Shown here: piece by piece, positions 23,827-34,562 of the stretch
Position numbering within the stretch: position 1 is the first letter of the stretch
Layout of the letters: the number at the start of each line of letters is the position of its first letter
Origin: Kingdonia uniflora
Lineage: Eukaryota > Streptophyta > Magnoliopsida > Ranunculales > Circaeasteraceae
DNA: 64,000 nucleotides
Direction of reading: 5' to 3'
NCBI GenBank assembly: GCA_014058105.1
Contig: JACGCM010002669.1
Coordinates: 310,001-374,000 of the forward strand
The notes under the pieces: generated by a model
Database searches by the model: none
What the model saw: the letters and a program-made list of their open reading frames with translations, nothing else
Told to the model about the DNA's origin: nothing
Made by a program: the position numbers and the translations under genes

Positions 23827-25137
23827 ATGGCTCTTTCCTCAGAAGTGCTGAAGTTTGATTCCAACAAACCCTCTAGGTTTGATGGTCTCAACTTCAACAG
23901 GTGGAAGAACAAAATGTTCTTCTATCTCACACTTAAGGAAGTGGCGTATGTTCTCAAACAAGAATGCCCTGTTGAGCCTCCTGTTCCCGTACCTGCAATA
24001 GACCCTGACCTGATTACAAACGATTATGACAAAACCTTAGAATCAATTTCGAACTGGACTGAGGCTGACTTCAAATGCCGTAATTTCATCTTGAACGGTC
24101 TAGCAGACGAATTGTACGATTACTATCTACAGTCCGAAACTGTGAAAGCCGTTTGGGATGCATTACAGAGGAAGTATGATACGGAAGAGGCAGGCTCTAA
24201 AAAGTTTGCCGTAAGCCGATATCTCAAGTTCACTATGGTCGACGATAAGCCAGTAATTTCCCAATCACATGAGTTGCAACGAATTGCACATGAGATCGTG
24301 TCCGAAGGGATACCTCTTGATGAACAATTTCAAGTTGCCGTGATGATTGACAAATTACCGCCTAATTGGAAAGACTATAAAAATATCCTGCGACACAAGT
24401 CAAAGGAACTTACCATGGAGAACTTGATTACTCGTCTTAGGGTTGAAGAAGAATCTAGAAAACAAGACCTGAAAGAGGAAATCCTTTTAGTTCAAGCCAA
24501 AGGGAAGGTCCATCTGAAACCTAAAGGGAAACCTTTCAAGGCTAAGAATGGCGGTAATCGGAACAACCGTCTTAACGGTGGTAATCCGAATAACCGTCAG
24601 AAAAATGGACACCAGAATCCTAATAAGGGAACGAACCAAAAAGCCCCACCATATAACGGAACAGTTTCTATTGTGTGTTTCAACTGTAACAAGCCTGGAC
24701 ACATATCTAGAAACTGCCGGAACCGAAAACCTGTTGCTCAGGCCAACGTTACCGAAGAGCCCTTAGTGGTTATGATCACGGAGATCAATATGGTCGGTGG
24801 AACCGACGGGTGGTGGGCTGATTCGGGCACTTCTAGGCATGTATGCTATGAACGCAATTGGTTCAAGACCTATAAGGAAACTGAAGACCAGAAGGTGCTA
24901 CTTGGGGATTTCCATTGCACCAAAGTGCTAGGCACTGGAGATGTTGAACTGGTATTTACCTCTGGAAGGACAGTGAATCTGAAGGATGTGATGCACACTC
25001 CTGAAATGAGGAAGAATCTTGTTTCTGGCTATCTTCTCAACAAGGCAGGATTTCAGCAAACTATTGGCTCAGATCAGTACATTTTGACTAAGGGTAGGAT
25101 TTTTGTGGGAAAGCTTGTAATGGAATGTTCAAAATGA
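23827..25137 (+). CDS. CopC gag and protease (436 codons)
   Basis: The start MALSSEVLKFDSNK matches the usual copia gag opening and is the first good ATG after the leader. Residues about 20-220 form a UBN2-type gag region. Residues about 225-280 are basic and Asn/Gly-rich. The nucleocapsid knuckle is CX2CX4HX4C with C284, C287, H292 and C297. The aspartic protease motif is WWADSGTSRHVC with catalytic D332. GAG-pre-integrase begins near residue 410 (ILTKGRIFVG). The frame ends at a stop just after the -1 shift into the next frame; a one-base deletion in an A-run near 25110 would explain this. Gag forms the particle and protease cuts the polyprotein. NLVSGYLLNKAGF points to the Tork group (inference). 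Confidence 0.9.
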   Translation: MALSSEVLKFDSNKPSRFDGLNFNRWKNKMFFYLTLKEVAYVLKQECPVEPPVPVPAIDPDLITNDYDKTLESISNWTEADFKCRNFILNGLADELYDYYLQSETVKAVWDALQRKYDTEEAGSKKFAVSRYLKFTMVDDKPVISQSHELQRIAHEIVSEGIPLDEQFQVAVMIDKLPPNWKDYKNILRHKSKELTMENLITRLRVEEESRKQDLKEEILLVQAKGKVHLKPKGKPFKAKNGGNRNNRLNGGNPNNRQKNGHQNPNKGTNQKAPPYNGTVSIVCFNCNKPGHISRNCRNRKPVAQANVTEEPLVVMITEINMVGGTDGWWADSGTSRHVCYERNWFKTYKETEDQKVLLGDFHCTKVLGTGDVELVFTSGRTVNLKDVMHTPEMRKNLVSGYLLNKAGFQQTIGSDQYILTKGRIFVGKLVMECSK

Positions 25138-25874
25138 GTATTGAAATGAATAAATCTGCTTCTGCTTACTTATTGTCTTCTTTTAATATTTGGCACTCTA
25201 GACTGTGTCATGCTAATAAGAAATTAGTACACAATATGAGTAAACTTGGTATGATCCCTAAAGTAGATTTAAATGATTTTAATAAATGTCAATCTTGTAG
25301 TCAAGCTAAGATTACTAAAACCTCACATAAAAGTGTTGTAAGGGAAACACAACTTTTAGATCTAGTACACTCGGACATATGCGAAATGGACGGTACATTA
25401 ACTCGAAATGGCAAAAGATATTTTATAACTTTTATAGATGATCATTCAAACTATACTCAAGTTTATCTGATGCGTCACAAAAGTGATGCTATAGATATGT
25501 TTAGGACATATGTAACCAAAGTGAAAAATCAGTTTGATAGACACATTAAAAGATTTCGTAGTGATAGAGGCACAGAATATGATTCACATGAATTTCAAAA
25601 CTTGTATGAATCCTTAGGGATCATACATGAAACAACTGCTCCTTATTCTCCAGAATCTAACGGTAAAGCTGAACGTAAAAATAGAACGTATACTGAGCTA
25701 ATAGTTGCTATGTTACTTAGTTCTGGATCACCCAAATCTTTATGGGGTGAAGCATTATTATCTGTATCCCATGTTTTAAACCGTATTCCTCATATACATC
25801 TGAATTATCACCTTATGAAATTTGGAGAAAAAGAAAACCTAATGTTAGCTATTTTAAGGTTTGGGGATGTTTAG
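25125..25874 (+). CDS. CopC GAG-pre-integrase end and integrase (249 codons, frame-shifted)
   Basis: It continues the polyprotein in another frame. The zinc-binding HHCC region is visible: WHSRLCHANKK, then CQSCSQAK. The DDE core has D in LVHSDICEM, D in RFRSDRGTEYD and E in YSPESNGKAERKN, so all three catalytic residues are retained. Integrase inserts the cDNA into host DNA. The first ATG is in mid-domain, so this is not an independent gene. A second frameshift near 25795-25808 ends the useful frame; the remaining residues to 25874 are out of frame. Confidence 0.88.
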   Translation: MFKMSIEMNKSASAYLLSSFNIWHSRLCHANKKLVHNMSKLGMIPKVDLNDFNKCQSCSQAKITKTSHKSVVRETQLLDLVHSDICEMDGTLTRNGKRYFITFIDDHSNYTQVYLMRHKSDAIDMFRTYVTKVKNQFDRHIKRFRSDRGTEYDSHEFQNLYESLGIIHETTAPYSPESNGKAERKNRTYTELIVAMLLSSGSPKSLWGEALLSVSHVLNRIPHIHLNYHLMKFGEKENLMLAILRFGDV

Positions 25875-27805
25875 CCTATGTTCGTAAACCTGATCCTAAA
25901 CGGACCAAACTAGCCAGTAGAGCTTTAGAATGCATTTTCATTGGTTATGCTATAAACAGTAAAGCCTATAGGTTTCTTGATATTAAGGATAATATAATAA
26001 TTGAATCACTAGATGTTGATTTCTATGAGGACAAGTTTCCCTACTTACTGAGGGACAGTGGGGGTAGTAGTGGGGGTTCTCAACCTTCTACGTCTTCGAC
26101 CCCTAATGTACCTCAAGTAAACGTTCCTAGAGCTGTTGATTTTCATGATACAGACCCAGAACTTCGTAGAGGTAAACGTTTAAAGATTGCAAAAGATTTT
26201 GGTAACGATTTTGTTGTAAATACCTTAGAATCGGACCCCAATACTATTAGAGAAGCGTTAACCTCAGGTGATGCTGATTTGTGGCAAGAGGCCATTGATG
26301 ATGAAATGGATTCTCTTACTACAAATGAAACTTGGGATTTAGTTAACTTACCTCCTGGTAGTCGCTCTATTGGGTGTAAATGGATATTAAAGAGAAAACT
26401 TAAACCAGATGGTACTATAGATAAATATAAGGCAAGACTTGTAGCAAAGGGATATGTGCAAAAAGAAAACATTGATTTCTTCGACACATATTCCCCAGTT
26501 ACTCGTGTGACTACCATTAGAGTATTATTAGCCGTTGCTGCCGTGCACAATTTGTTAATTCACCAAATGGATGTAAAAACCGCATTTTTAAATGGAGAGC
26601 TTGAAGAGGAATTATATATGGATCAGCCTAAAGGCTTTGTAGTACCTGGTGAGGAACACAAAGTCTGCAAGCTCAACAAGACCTTATACGGTCTAAAGCA
26701 AGCTCCAAAACAGTGGCATGATAAAATCGACCAATTACTTCTTTTAAATGGTTTTAAGATTAACGTTGTTGATAAATGTCTATATTATAAAGTATCTGGT
26801 GAAAGTTGTATTATGATATGTCTTTACGTTGACGATCTACTTATTTTTGGTTCTACACTTGACATTATTTTAGAGACCAAAAACATGCTTAACAATAATT
26901 TTGATATGAAGGACCTAGGCAAGGCTAGTGTAATTTTAGGCATGAAGATCACACGCACAGACACTGGTATTACTCTTGATCAATCTCATTATATTGAGAA
27001 GATCTTAAAGAAGTACAAATATTTTGACCGTAGACCTGCGTGTACTCCTTGTGATCCACAAGTTAAACTTTTAAAGAACTTGGGAGAGGCAGTTAGACAG
27101 AAAGAATACGCAAGTATTATTGGAAGCCTTCGCTACGCTACGGACTGTACTAGACCCGATATAGCTTATGCTGTAGGGGTTCTATGTAGATTTACGAGTA
27201 AACCAAGTTTGGCGCACTGGGGTGCCATTGATAGAGTTATGCGATACCTGAAAAAAACCATGAACTTGGGTTTACACTATCAGAAGTTTCCCGCGGTCCT
27301 TGATGGATTTAGCGATGCAGATTGGAACTCATTTTCGGATGATTCCAAAGCCACCAGCGGATACGTGTTTAGTATAGCTGGAGGGGCGATTTCTTGGAGA
27401 TCCAAGAAACAAACGATTCTAGCTCAGTCGACTATGGAGTCTGAGTTAGTAGCACTAGCTGCAGCTAGTGAGGAGGCAAGTTGGTTGAAAGACCTCTTGT
27501 CTTATATTCCTTTATGGAGTAGGCCTATACCACCGATACTGATCTACTCAGATAGTACTGCTGCGATAGCCAGAGTACAAAACAATTATTATAATGGTAA
27601 GAAGTTAGCGATACGTCGCAAACACAGTACGATGAGAGGTTACCTCACATCTAGTACTGTTACAGTGGATTTTGTAAGATCGGAAAACAACTTGGCAGAT
27701 CCTTTGACGAAAGGATTGTCTCGTGACAAAGTGTGGAGTACATCCTTAGGGATGGGGCTAAAGCCTGTTATTGAATCACAAGTGGTGGGAACCCAACCTA
27801 AATGA
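25808..27805 (+). CDS. CopC integrase C-terminus, reverse transcriptase and RNase H
   Basis: The open frame enters at SPYEIW, directly after the second frameshift. It continues through the GKR-like linker and reverse transcriptase: WKWILKRKLKPDGT, KARLVAKGY, MDVKTAFLNGEL, and the catalytic YVDD in CLYVDDLLIFG near 26830. The RNase H blocks are FSDADWNSFSDDSKATSGY, SWRSKKQTILAQSTMESE and YSDSTAAIARVQNN, then a basic RRKHSTMRGYL segment. The end NLADPLTKGL and the final residues before TGA at 27803 are typical of copia pol. With the frameshifts, no full polyprotein can be made from this copy unless the ribosome slips. Confidence 0.9.
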   Translation, partial: SPYEIWRKRKPNVSYFKVWGCLAYVRKPDPKRTKLASRALECIFIGYAINSKAYRFLDIKDNIIIESLDVDFYEDKFPYLLRDSGGSSGGSQPSTSSTPNVPQVNVPRAVDFHDTDPELRRGKRLKIAKDFGNDFVVNTLESDPNTIREALTSGDADLWQEAIDDEMDSLTTNETWDLVNLPPGSRSIGCKWILKRKLKPDGTIDKYKARLVAKGYVQKENIDFFDTYSPVTRVTTIRVLLAVAAVHNLLIHQMDVKTAFLNGELEEELYMDQPKGFVVPGEEHKVCKLNKTLYGLKQAPKQWHDKIDQLLLLNGFKINVVDKCLYYKVSGESCIMICLYVDDLLIFGSTLDIILETKNMLNNNFDMKDLGKASVILGMKITRTDTGITLDQSHYIEKILKKYKYFDRRPACTPCDPQVKLLKNLGEAVRQKEYASIIGSLRYATDCTRPDIAYAVGVLCRFTSKPSLAHWGAIDRVMRYLKKTMNLGLHYQKFPAVLDGFSDADWNSFSDDSKATSGYVFSIAGGAISWRSKKQTILAQSTMESELVALAAASEEASWLKDLLSYIPLWSRPIPPILIYSDSTAAIARVQNNYYNGKKLAIRRKHSTMRGYLTSSTVTVDFVRSENNLADPLTKGLSRDKVWSTSLGMGLKPVIESQVVGTQPK

Positions 27806-28350
27806 CTGGAAATCCCAAGAAATAGGTTCAATGGGGAAAACAAATCACTGTGATATAGAATCATGCAAATAAGGAGCTTGTCACTCCAGAGTTCAACTCG
27901 CAGTACATAAATGTAAATATGCATGATATCTTGAAGCGAATGTTAGGCTGAGTTCTATATCTCATTTATTTGAGTGGGGTGTCTAGCTACAAGAACACTC
28001 TTCATAGATTCACCAAGGTGATTGTGGAAGTGCGGCCGCTTCCTATGAGAAATTAGGCTAACTTCTCTAAAGCCTTCACCTATACTGGGATTAAGCACAT
28101 GGCCGAAAAGTGTTGGCATTTAGATATTGCACATGGTAGGGTTGTATGTAGTTTTCCTCACTGTATAAAAGCGAATAATGAGTTCAAGACTCTGTTCACT
28201 TATTATTCTTATACGTTGAAGATTGTCTACTACGTAAAGGTTCAAGTCTAAGGACACCTTCACTTAAGTACAACTCTATAATCGAAACCGTACTCTCGTT
28301 TCTCTTTTCATTCATCTATCATTTTTCAGAAGTTTTTAAAAGTGGGGGAT
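27806..28350 (+). other. CopC 3' untranslated region and polypurine tract
   Basis: Non-coding interval between the pol stop and the 3' LTR. It ends in a purine-rich tract, AAAAGTGGGGGAT (28338-28350), right before TGTTGG. Confidence 0.75.
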
Positions 28351-28810
28351 TGTTGGAATTTTTCAAAACTTATACCTCTTTTGAGCCTTGAACCCATGAC
28401 CTCTTGGTCATCTATTTTATGTGACTCCTATACTATAGCCTAAAGTTTAGTCCCACATTGCTTATAAACAATAGAGGAACTAAACATATAAGGTAGTACC
28501 TATGTGACATGTGTGTAACATGTGATATAGAGAGAGTGTATAGTTGTGTGAGTGTGTGAGAGGATTTTATACTCTATACACACTTGGACCTCTCTCAGGC
28601 GGCCCGGTAGGCCGGGCCGGCTCGGGCTCGAACTTGGAATTGGAATTGGGATTGGGATTGGGCAATTGGCTCTTCTGGCTCTGGAGGCCTTGGGGGCCTT
28701 TGGGCTTGGGTATCCATAATCTTTTTAATAAAAAGTTCATTGGGCTTGGGCTTGGTTTATTAAGTCTTGGTCTTCACTTTGTTCTCTCCACCTCTTGAGG
28801 AGACCTAATC
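28351..28810 (+). repeat. CopC 3' LTR, truncated within U3
   Basis: It matches 22675-23124 and stops abruptly at gacctaatc. The TATA box, R and U5 are missing. Two bases (TC, 28811-28812) separate it from the 177-bp repeat. The copy has a small insertion in the ggctctggaggcc segment relative to the 5' LTR. Confidence 0.88.
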
Positions 28811-28812
28811 TC

Positions 28813-28989
28813 TTGGTTGAGATTTGTTTAAGCCATCCCCTTATGGGTTGATAGATTGGAATAAGATCCCAGTTAGGCTTGGGATGTGAATATAAAGGTA
28901 TGCTAGCTCTAGATGTCCCTACATGTACTGGGCATGTGACTTGTATGTATTTACCACCCGTGCCTAACATGTGATCTCGATGATCAGAG
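28813..28989. repeat. Right copy of the 177-bp direct repeat flanking CopC
   Basis: Same length and nearly the same sequence as 22498-22674. It joins directly to LINE-derived sequence at 28990. Confidence 0.85.
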
Positions 28990-30046
28990 CCAAGGAGATC
29001 CATGAGCCATCAAATTACTTCATTACTTATGCCTTCTTCAGTATCAAGAACAATTCCATTAAGGTCTTGGATACTCGGGATTTTATTCCTAGATCGTCTA
29101 GCCTTTATAGAATTGTGGACGAATTTTGTATTACTATCACTTAGCTCCAGCTATTGAACTCTAAACTTTTGCCTTTTAACACTCTCAATACTTTTTAAAA
29201 GATTGGTGTAGTACCCTCAAACAGTCTTTTCCTCTATGGCCAAATCTTAATTTGAAGGGTCAAGTTGAAGGTTATCTTGGAGAATATCCAGAGTAACTTT
29301 GGCATTTTCCACCTTATCATCCAAATTAGTGTAGTATTTAGAGATATTTTTCTTGAGTGTTTTTTTTCAAAACTTTAAGTTTAGTAACCAGGACATAAGA
29401 AGCATTCCCTCCTATGTATGAGTCCCAAGACCTCCTAAGGGTTCTCAGACCAAAAGTTGAAAATTTTGAAAGGTTTCAAACCTTAAATCACTTTTCCAGT
29501 GATGTTAAGCACACAAGGGGAGTGGTTTGAGACACCTGCTCTTTGGAAATGGGCTTCAGAGTTGTTAAAAGTGTTTACCCATAAACTATTAATAAGGGCT
29601 TTGTCAAGTTTAGCAACAACTCTTTTACCCAAAGTATTCTTATTATTCCAAGTAAGATTGGTGCCCATAAACTTACAGTCCACAATGCCAACATTTTGAA
29701 TACAGTTTAATAGCTCTATAATTGTTTAGGAGCAGACTGGAGCTCCTCCCACTTTCTTTTAACAGTTAGTGATAGCATTGAAATCTCCTAATACTACCCA
29801 AAGGGTAGTCATGTTAGTAGAAATAGAACATAGTCTACCCCAAATAATTCTCCTTTTAATGTAGTTATTTTTTCCATAAACAAAAGAAGAGCAAAAAATG
29901 ATACCTGAAGGGAGCTCAATATCCACATTAATTTGTTGTTCTTCAATTTGCACATTGCCAAACTTTACTTCATCAGGGTTCCAACATACCCAAATTTTCC
30001 ATTTATCTAAATAGCTGTATTTGACATAATAATGCAATTGAAATTT
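28990..30046 (-). mobile_element. LINE (L1-type) fragment: endonuclease C-terminus and linker
   Basis: On the minus strand 29759-30037 encodes the C-terminal half of an APE-type endonuclease (IFCSSFVYGKNN, RRIIWGRL, WVVLGDFNAI). It continues at 29483-29683 (NLTWNNK, VVAKLDKALINSLW, GVSNHSPCVL). Further left is the linker that normally precedes RT (FVHNSIKARRSRNKI, IQDLNGIVLDTEEGISNEV) near 28990-29110. Reverse transcriptase is absent; the fragment ends at 28990 against the 177-bp repeat. No poly(A) tail or TSD is visible. It is older than CopC, since CopC's flank repeat sits at its edge. Confidence 0.8.
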
Positions 30047-30171
30047 GATTTAAATGTCGTCAAAAAAGATTGGAGGAAATATTGGGCTAAGTTCTTCAAA
30101 AACCAAAATACAAATTCTACAGTCAAACTTCTTATAATTTGTATAGTTGTACGATAGATACGTGTCTAAAT

Positions 30172-30796
30172 TGTTAGGTGTGAACTCGAATGTGAAGAAT
30201 GAAATTGTTGAAGACTGATATTGTTGAAGTCGTTTGAACAAGCTTGGATGCCGTTCAAACGAGTTGTCATGTTTCTAGGGCTGAAGACCAATTATCGTAA
30301 AGTCGTTCGATCGACCCTTTTACAACTTCTTGGAATTTTGGCCCAGGAGTCAAAGTCGTTCGAACGGGCTTGGATGCCGTTCGAATGAGCTTGGCGTAGG
30401 TTTGCTTTAGATTTTAATCTAAGTCATTGGGTTTGCCTCGAGATCTGTTCTACTTGTATTTTAAGTTCCCTACTATATAAAGGGGGCTTAAGTTATTTTG
30501 TTAGTCCATCTTGTATAAGTTTAATCTTAGAGAGGCTAGGGTTTGAAGAAATTCCATTAAATCTTGAGAAGCTTGAGAAATCATTGTAACCTATTTCATA
30601 TCATAGTGAATTGTTCGTGGTGAGTGGTTTTTCATCTGCAAGGGTTTTCCACTTCCCTCATCTGGGAAAATCTTCGTGTCATTTATATTGTTCTTTATTG
30701 ATTTACTACTTGAGTTGACGATTTCCGCATATCGTTCTTGTCATAGAGGAGAGAGTAGCTACCTTGATTCTCAACATAAATACCAAACTATATGTA
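30172..30796 (+). mobile_element. Probable isolated copia LTR (boundaries uncertain)
   Basis: It starts at a TGTTAGGTG and contains a TATATAAAG box at 30474-30482. Downstream is a segment shaped like the R-U5 of Tork-group LTRs (ttgtaacct, atagtgaatt, gttttccac, then gttctttattg). Repeated GTCGTTCGAACGGGCTTGG-like words at 30218, 30298 and 30350 lie upstream of the TATA box. No partner LTR, coding region or TSD was found. Confidence 0.4.
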
Positions 30797-30901
30797 CTAA
30801 GTATATTTTGTCTTTCTCATTATGCGCAATCTACAATTATGAACTTCAACATTCATGCGTTGGATGGGCCCATACCTAGTTAGTTAAAAAGGAGAAAATA
30901 C

Positions 30902-31157
30902 TGTTAAGAGTTGGGTCTAGCCCCAAGTTTGGAGCCCAACAGGGTTAGGGTGTCCTACAATACTCCTAGTAAGCCCATAGGCCCTTTAGGGTTATAAGGA
31001 GAGTTTGGGTAGGTTAGGTAACCTATTTAATAGGGTTATTTACAGATTGCATTACGTACAGTTCTATAGTTCTTCAGATTATCAATAAAGAATCCTCTCA
31101 CTCTCAATTGTTCTAAAATATAAAATTATTAATCTTCGATAGTAGATTATTACTAAT
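30902..31157 (+). repeat. CopD 5' LTR
   Basis: Starts TGTTAAGAGTTGGG and matches 57266-57528 through cttcgatagtagattatt. The following ACGTTATCC (about 31159-31167) resembles the CACGTTATCAGC primer region after the CopB 5' LTR. Confidence 0.85.
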
Positions 31158-33148
31158 ACGTTATCCACACATAAGAAGAAAATAAAAAGGCAATCTCCAA
31201 AAGATTTTTTTAGGAAAACTTTGCAAATCAAGAGGTATTTTGCAATTTTGTTTCAATTTCCTCTTAATCTATGTTGTATGATATTTTAATATAGATTAAA
31301 CGTATTTTTACTATTTTTTTTGGATTAAAAATAAGCATTTTTTATAATTTTTACCCTAGAAATAGGGCTGTTTTCATACCAAAATTAGTTTGTTTGTGGA
31401 GATCGGATGGAGACGAGACCACTTTGGTTAGAAAACCCATCCCGGGAGCTTTCCAACGACATATGACACGTCTCAGGGGGATGTCCCAATCGTCGGGAAA
31501 CGAGCGATGAAACTAGGTTTCACGACCAAAAATGGCGTGATGACGTTAGAAAAAATTATTTTTTATTTTTAATAATTATCTGTTTGATGATATCATCGTT
31601 ATCCATTGCTGATGTCAGTAGTGACACATGTCGAGGACACGTGGTATGTTGATGTATCATGATACGTATGACATGCCTGACACGTGCGTGATACGTGATG
31701 TGACACGTGACAGTCACCGGACTGTCATCGGTAGGCCATCGAAGGCCGACCACCGAAAGTTAGTCGGAAAAGTTGACAGACCGGCCACCAGGCAGTCACC
31801 GAAATAGTCGCCGGAGTGATACGCGGTAGACACGTGCGAGGCACGTATGGCACACCTATGTATGACACGTGTGACAGACACATGTAGGGCACGTGTGACC
31901 GAGTCAACCCGGTCCAGACCAGTCAGCCTGGTCCAGGCGTTGACCCAAACCATGCCAGACGGGTTCAGACACTGAATTGGCCATTTAAAGCTCAATTCTT
32001 GGTCAAATTGAGTCCAATTTTTTAAAAAAAATTCCTATTGACTAGACCTACCCTTTGGGAGCCCATATTTATTTATTTTTATTAAAAATATTTTTTGTAA
32101 TTTTTTGGGATGAGGTGCCTTGTATAGAAAAGTTGACTCACTTATATTAGATATAAGCAATTGGATTAATACATATTTAAGTATCTTACGATAGTTAATA
32201 TGATATTAATGGTATGCCCCCAGGATACTAATTATCATGATCAAGGGATCAAAGATAATACGAAACCAAGACTAATTTAGAATAGGACTAAGAGTAATAT
32301 CTAAATCACAATTAATTGTCAAGGACAAATAATTAGAGCTCAGTTGAGAATTGACTTATTCATATTTAGAAAAACTTAGTATCTGAGGAACCAATTTTTT
32401 GTATCTAGGTGCAATTAGATGCTACATGATAACATTTAGAGGTATATATGCACTGATAGCGGCCTATAGTACCCTAAAATGTTAGTTCAAAGATAGGCAT
32501 AATCAACCTATCTTGTAAACCCAGTAAACTTTGGGGTGGGATCACTTGTGAGCTAAACATCTAATACCCTTCATATATTCATAGCAAATTAGTTATTTTG
32601 CTAGAATATACCGATTTTTATATAACTTTAGGGCATAGAATACCCTAGTTGTTTTGCAATATCTAGTAGTTTTGAATAGCTGGCTTGGGTAGTACTTTAT
32701 TAAAATGTATTGTAAGGCTAAGATCACCATTTTACAGGGTAAATTTGGCATTTGACGCTTAATAGGATATGAAAAGGTTCACTTATAAGTAATGAGTGGG
32801 AATCACTGACTTGAATACTATAAATTGCCTTTAGTAATGATTGGAAATCGTGTACTTAAGTACGATTTCATAAGGAACACACACATTTGGTGGTTTTTAA
32901 TATCAATCTAGGCTAAGATTATATTAAAATGCATATCTAACATTAAAATCGTCATTTTACAAGGTAAATTTGGGATTTAATTATTAGAAACAAATTTCCT
33001 GAGTTTTAGAATATGAACAGGGTTCAACTATAATATGATTAGGAATAATTTATTTCTCGTTATTCAAAGTACTATGATCTCTCTTTAATATATTTTGAAA
33101 TGTTTATCAGGAATCGTCATAAATTTTGATCTACATTTTGCATTACAG
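31158..33148 (+). other. CopD untranslated leader, about 2 kb
   Basis: No coding sequence. An AT-rich part holds the CACGTG cluster described separately. The gag ATG at 33149 follows a ttgcattacag sequence that looks like a splice acceptor, so a leader intron is possible but unproven. Confidence 0.6.
31638..31895. promoter_or_regulatory. Cluster of six CACGTG motifs in the CopD leader
   Basis: CACGTG palindromes lie at 31638-31643, 31681-31686, 31704-31709, 31831-31836, 31866-31871 and 31890-31895, and several near-matches (ATACGTG, GCACGTA) lie between. In plants this core is the G-box bound by bZIP and bHLH factors. Density within 258 bp is far above the roughly one per 4 kb expected for a hexamer. 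A regulatory role is an inference. Confidence 0.5.
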
Positions 33149-33975
33149 ATGTTTGCCAACCCACGTTATGATTGCGAACCATTGTGGCTTGATGGTTCCA
33201 ACTACCTGTCTTGGTGTACGGACATAAAACTCCATCTACAGATAATGAACATTTCAAAGTGGATTGTTGCAGATAACACTGTTTTTGACCACTCAGAGCA
33301 CATGCTATGTTGGCTATGCGCGCCCACCATGAGCTGGAACTAAAGTTTCAGCACCTCCGTTGCAGAAATCTATATAAGTTATGGACGAGCTTAGAAGAAT
33401 GCTTTGGTCTACAGCATGCCCTAACAAACTATAAGAACTGTAACTGCTGGAACAACTAGAGGCTATATGACTTTAAGATTGCAGATGCCTATAATTCAGC
33501 ACTACCTAAGATTATTTCAGCCAGGACGTTCAATAAAGACTACATCTTCTTTGAAGAGATTTTATAAAAGACTATTTCCATATTTCCACATTTACAAGCT
33601 GCTCTTATGGACCAGTATGCTAAAATGGAATTTAGTAGTCCTAGAGATTTGATCCATCTCTTCCTCGCTGCGGAACAAGATGACGCATTTGTTTTTGGAA
33701 AAAGCAAGAGGTTTCCCCCTAGGATGAAGAAACAAGTTGTCAAGAATATCTCATCTCACGACAAAGACAACCATGAATGGGGACAGTGACTGAAGGTAGA
33801 AATTGGGGATTCTTGGGCGTCAGAAGCATTACAGGTTCAAAAAAGTTGGTCAACCACAGACACCAAAGAAGATCAAAAAGCCAGAGTTTGAATCTCCTTG
33901 CTTGAGATGTGGGATAGCTAGATACTGGGTTCACGACTGCAAGACACCATGGGTGCCTAGAGTCAAAGTGTAGGC
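33149..33975 (+). pseudogene. CopD gag remnant
   Basis: The start MFANPRYDCEPLWLDGSNYL continues with SWCTDIKLHLQIMN, the opening of a copia gag (family pattern: LDG.NYLSW). Further blocks in other frames include KLWTSLEECFG and MKKQVVKNISSHDKDNHEWGQ (33725-33790). A knuckle-like CLRCGIARYWVHDCKT lies near 33893-33940. Several stops and frameshifts break the frame. Confidence 0.75.
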
Positions 33976-34309
33976 TAACTACATCACTACTGACATAAAT
34001 TTTATCACTACTGACATAACTTCTATCACTATGAAGTTAACAACGTCAGAATTCTTTGGTGACACTGATGCCAGTATGGATCAATAGACGGAGTAATCCG
34101 TAATAATATCTCAGTAGGCATGTGATGTCACATTAGAGAAAGCACTTTTCTAGTACAGACTTGATTTACTATTCTTTTTGTTGTCAGTATTTTTGATTTT
34201 GTTGAGAACATATCATTTATATTTCAATAAAGTGCTCGTGACATACATGAGATTTCCATTTTGTTTTATATTATGTTTATTCAAATTTATTGCTTGAGAA
34301 GTAGTTAAA

Positions 34310-34562
34310 TTCTATGTATGATAGTTGATCTACTATATACAACCCGCCTATGGATCTATCTGCTCATTGAGCATGACAGATAATCAGATGAGTGGCGATA
34401 CATGTCTAAGAGACATTAGTACCATACACTCGATCATTTTGAGATTTGAATATATTTCTTGTCTAATCTTGTGATTGGGGATGACACGAATATCATTGGC
34501 ACGACCAACATGATAGAACACACTGAGCACGTCACGCTATTACTCTCTAAGGGTATGATACA
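34310..34562 (+). pseudogene. CopD spacer/protease-proximal block, left part
   Basis: This segment aligns with CopB 16690-16984 (reverse complement), including the TNMIEHTEHVTLLLSK-type sequence corresponding to TNVIEGTGGTTLLF. The Tat insertion cuts the frame immediately after it, at 34563. Confidence 0.7.

Larger units (their letters stand above)
22675..28810 (+). mobile_element. CopC: young, nearly intact Tork-like Ty1/copia element with truncated 3' LTR
   Basis: The 5' LTR starts TGTTGGAATTTTT at 22675. The same sequence starts again at 28351, directly after a polypurine tract (AAAAGTGGGGGAT). The 5' copy continues past 23124 through a TATA box, while the 3' copy stops at 28810 inside U3 and is followed by two filler bases and the 177-bp flank repeat. 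The shared 450-460 bp differ by a few substitutions and a small indel in a GGGATT-rich stretch. The interior carries gag, protease, integrase, RT and RNase H in copia order, with only two frameshifts. No normal 5-bp TSD is present. Confidence 0.92.

Noticed and set aside
26143..26550. 135-codon minus-strand ORF
   Set aside because: It is a shadow of the CopC pol frame on the opposite strand.
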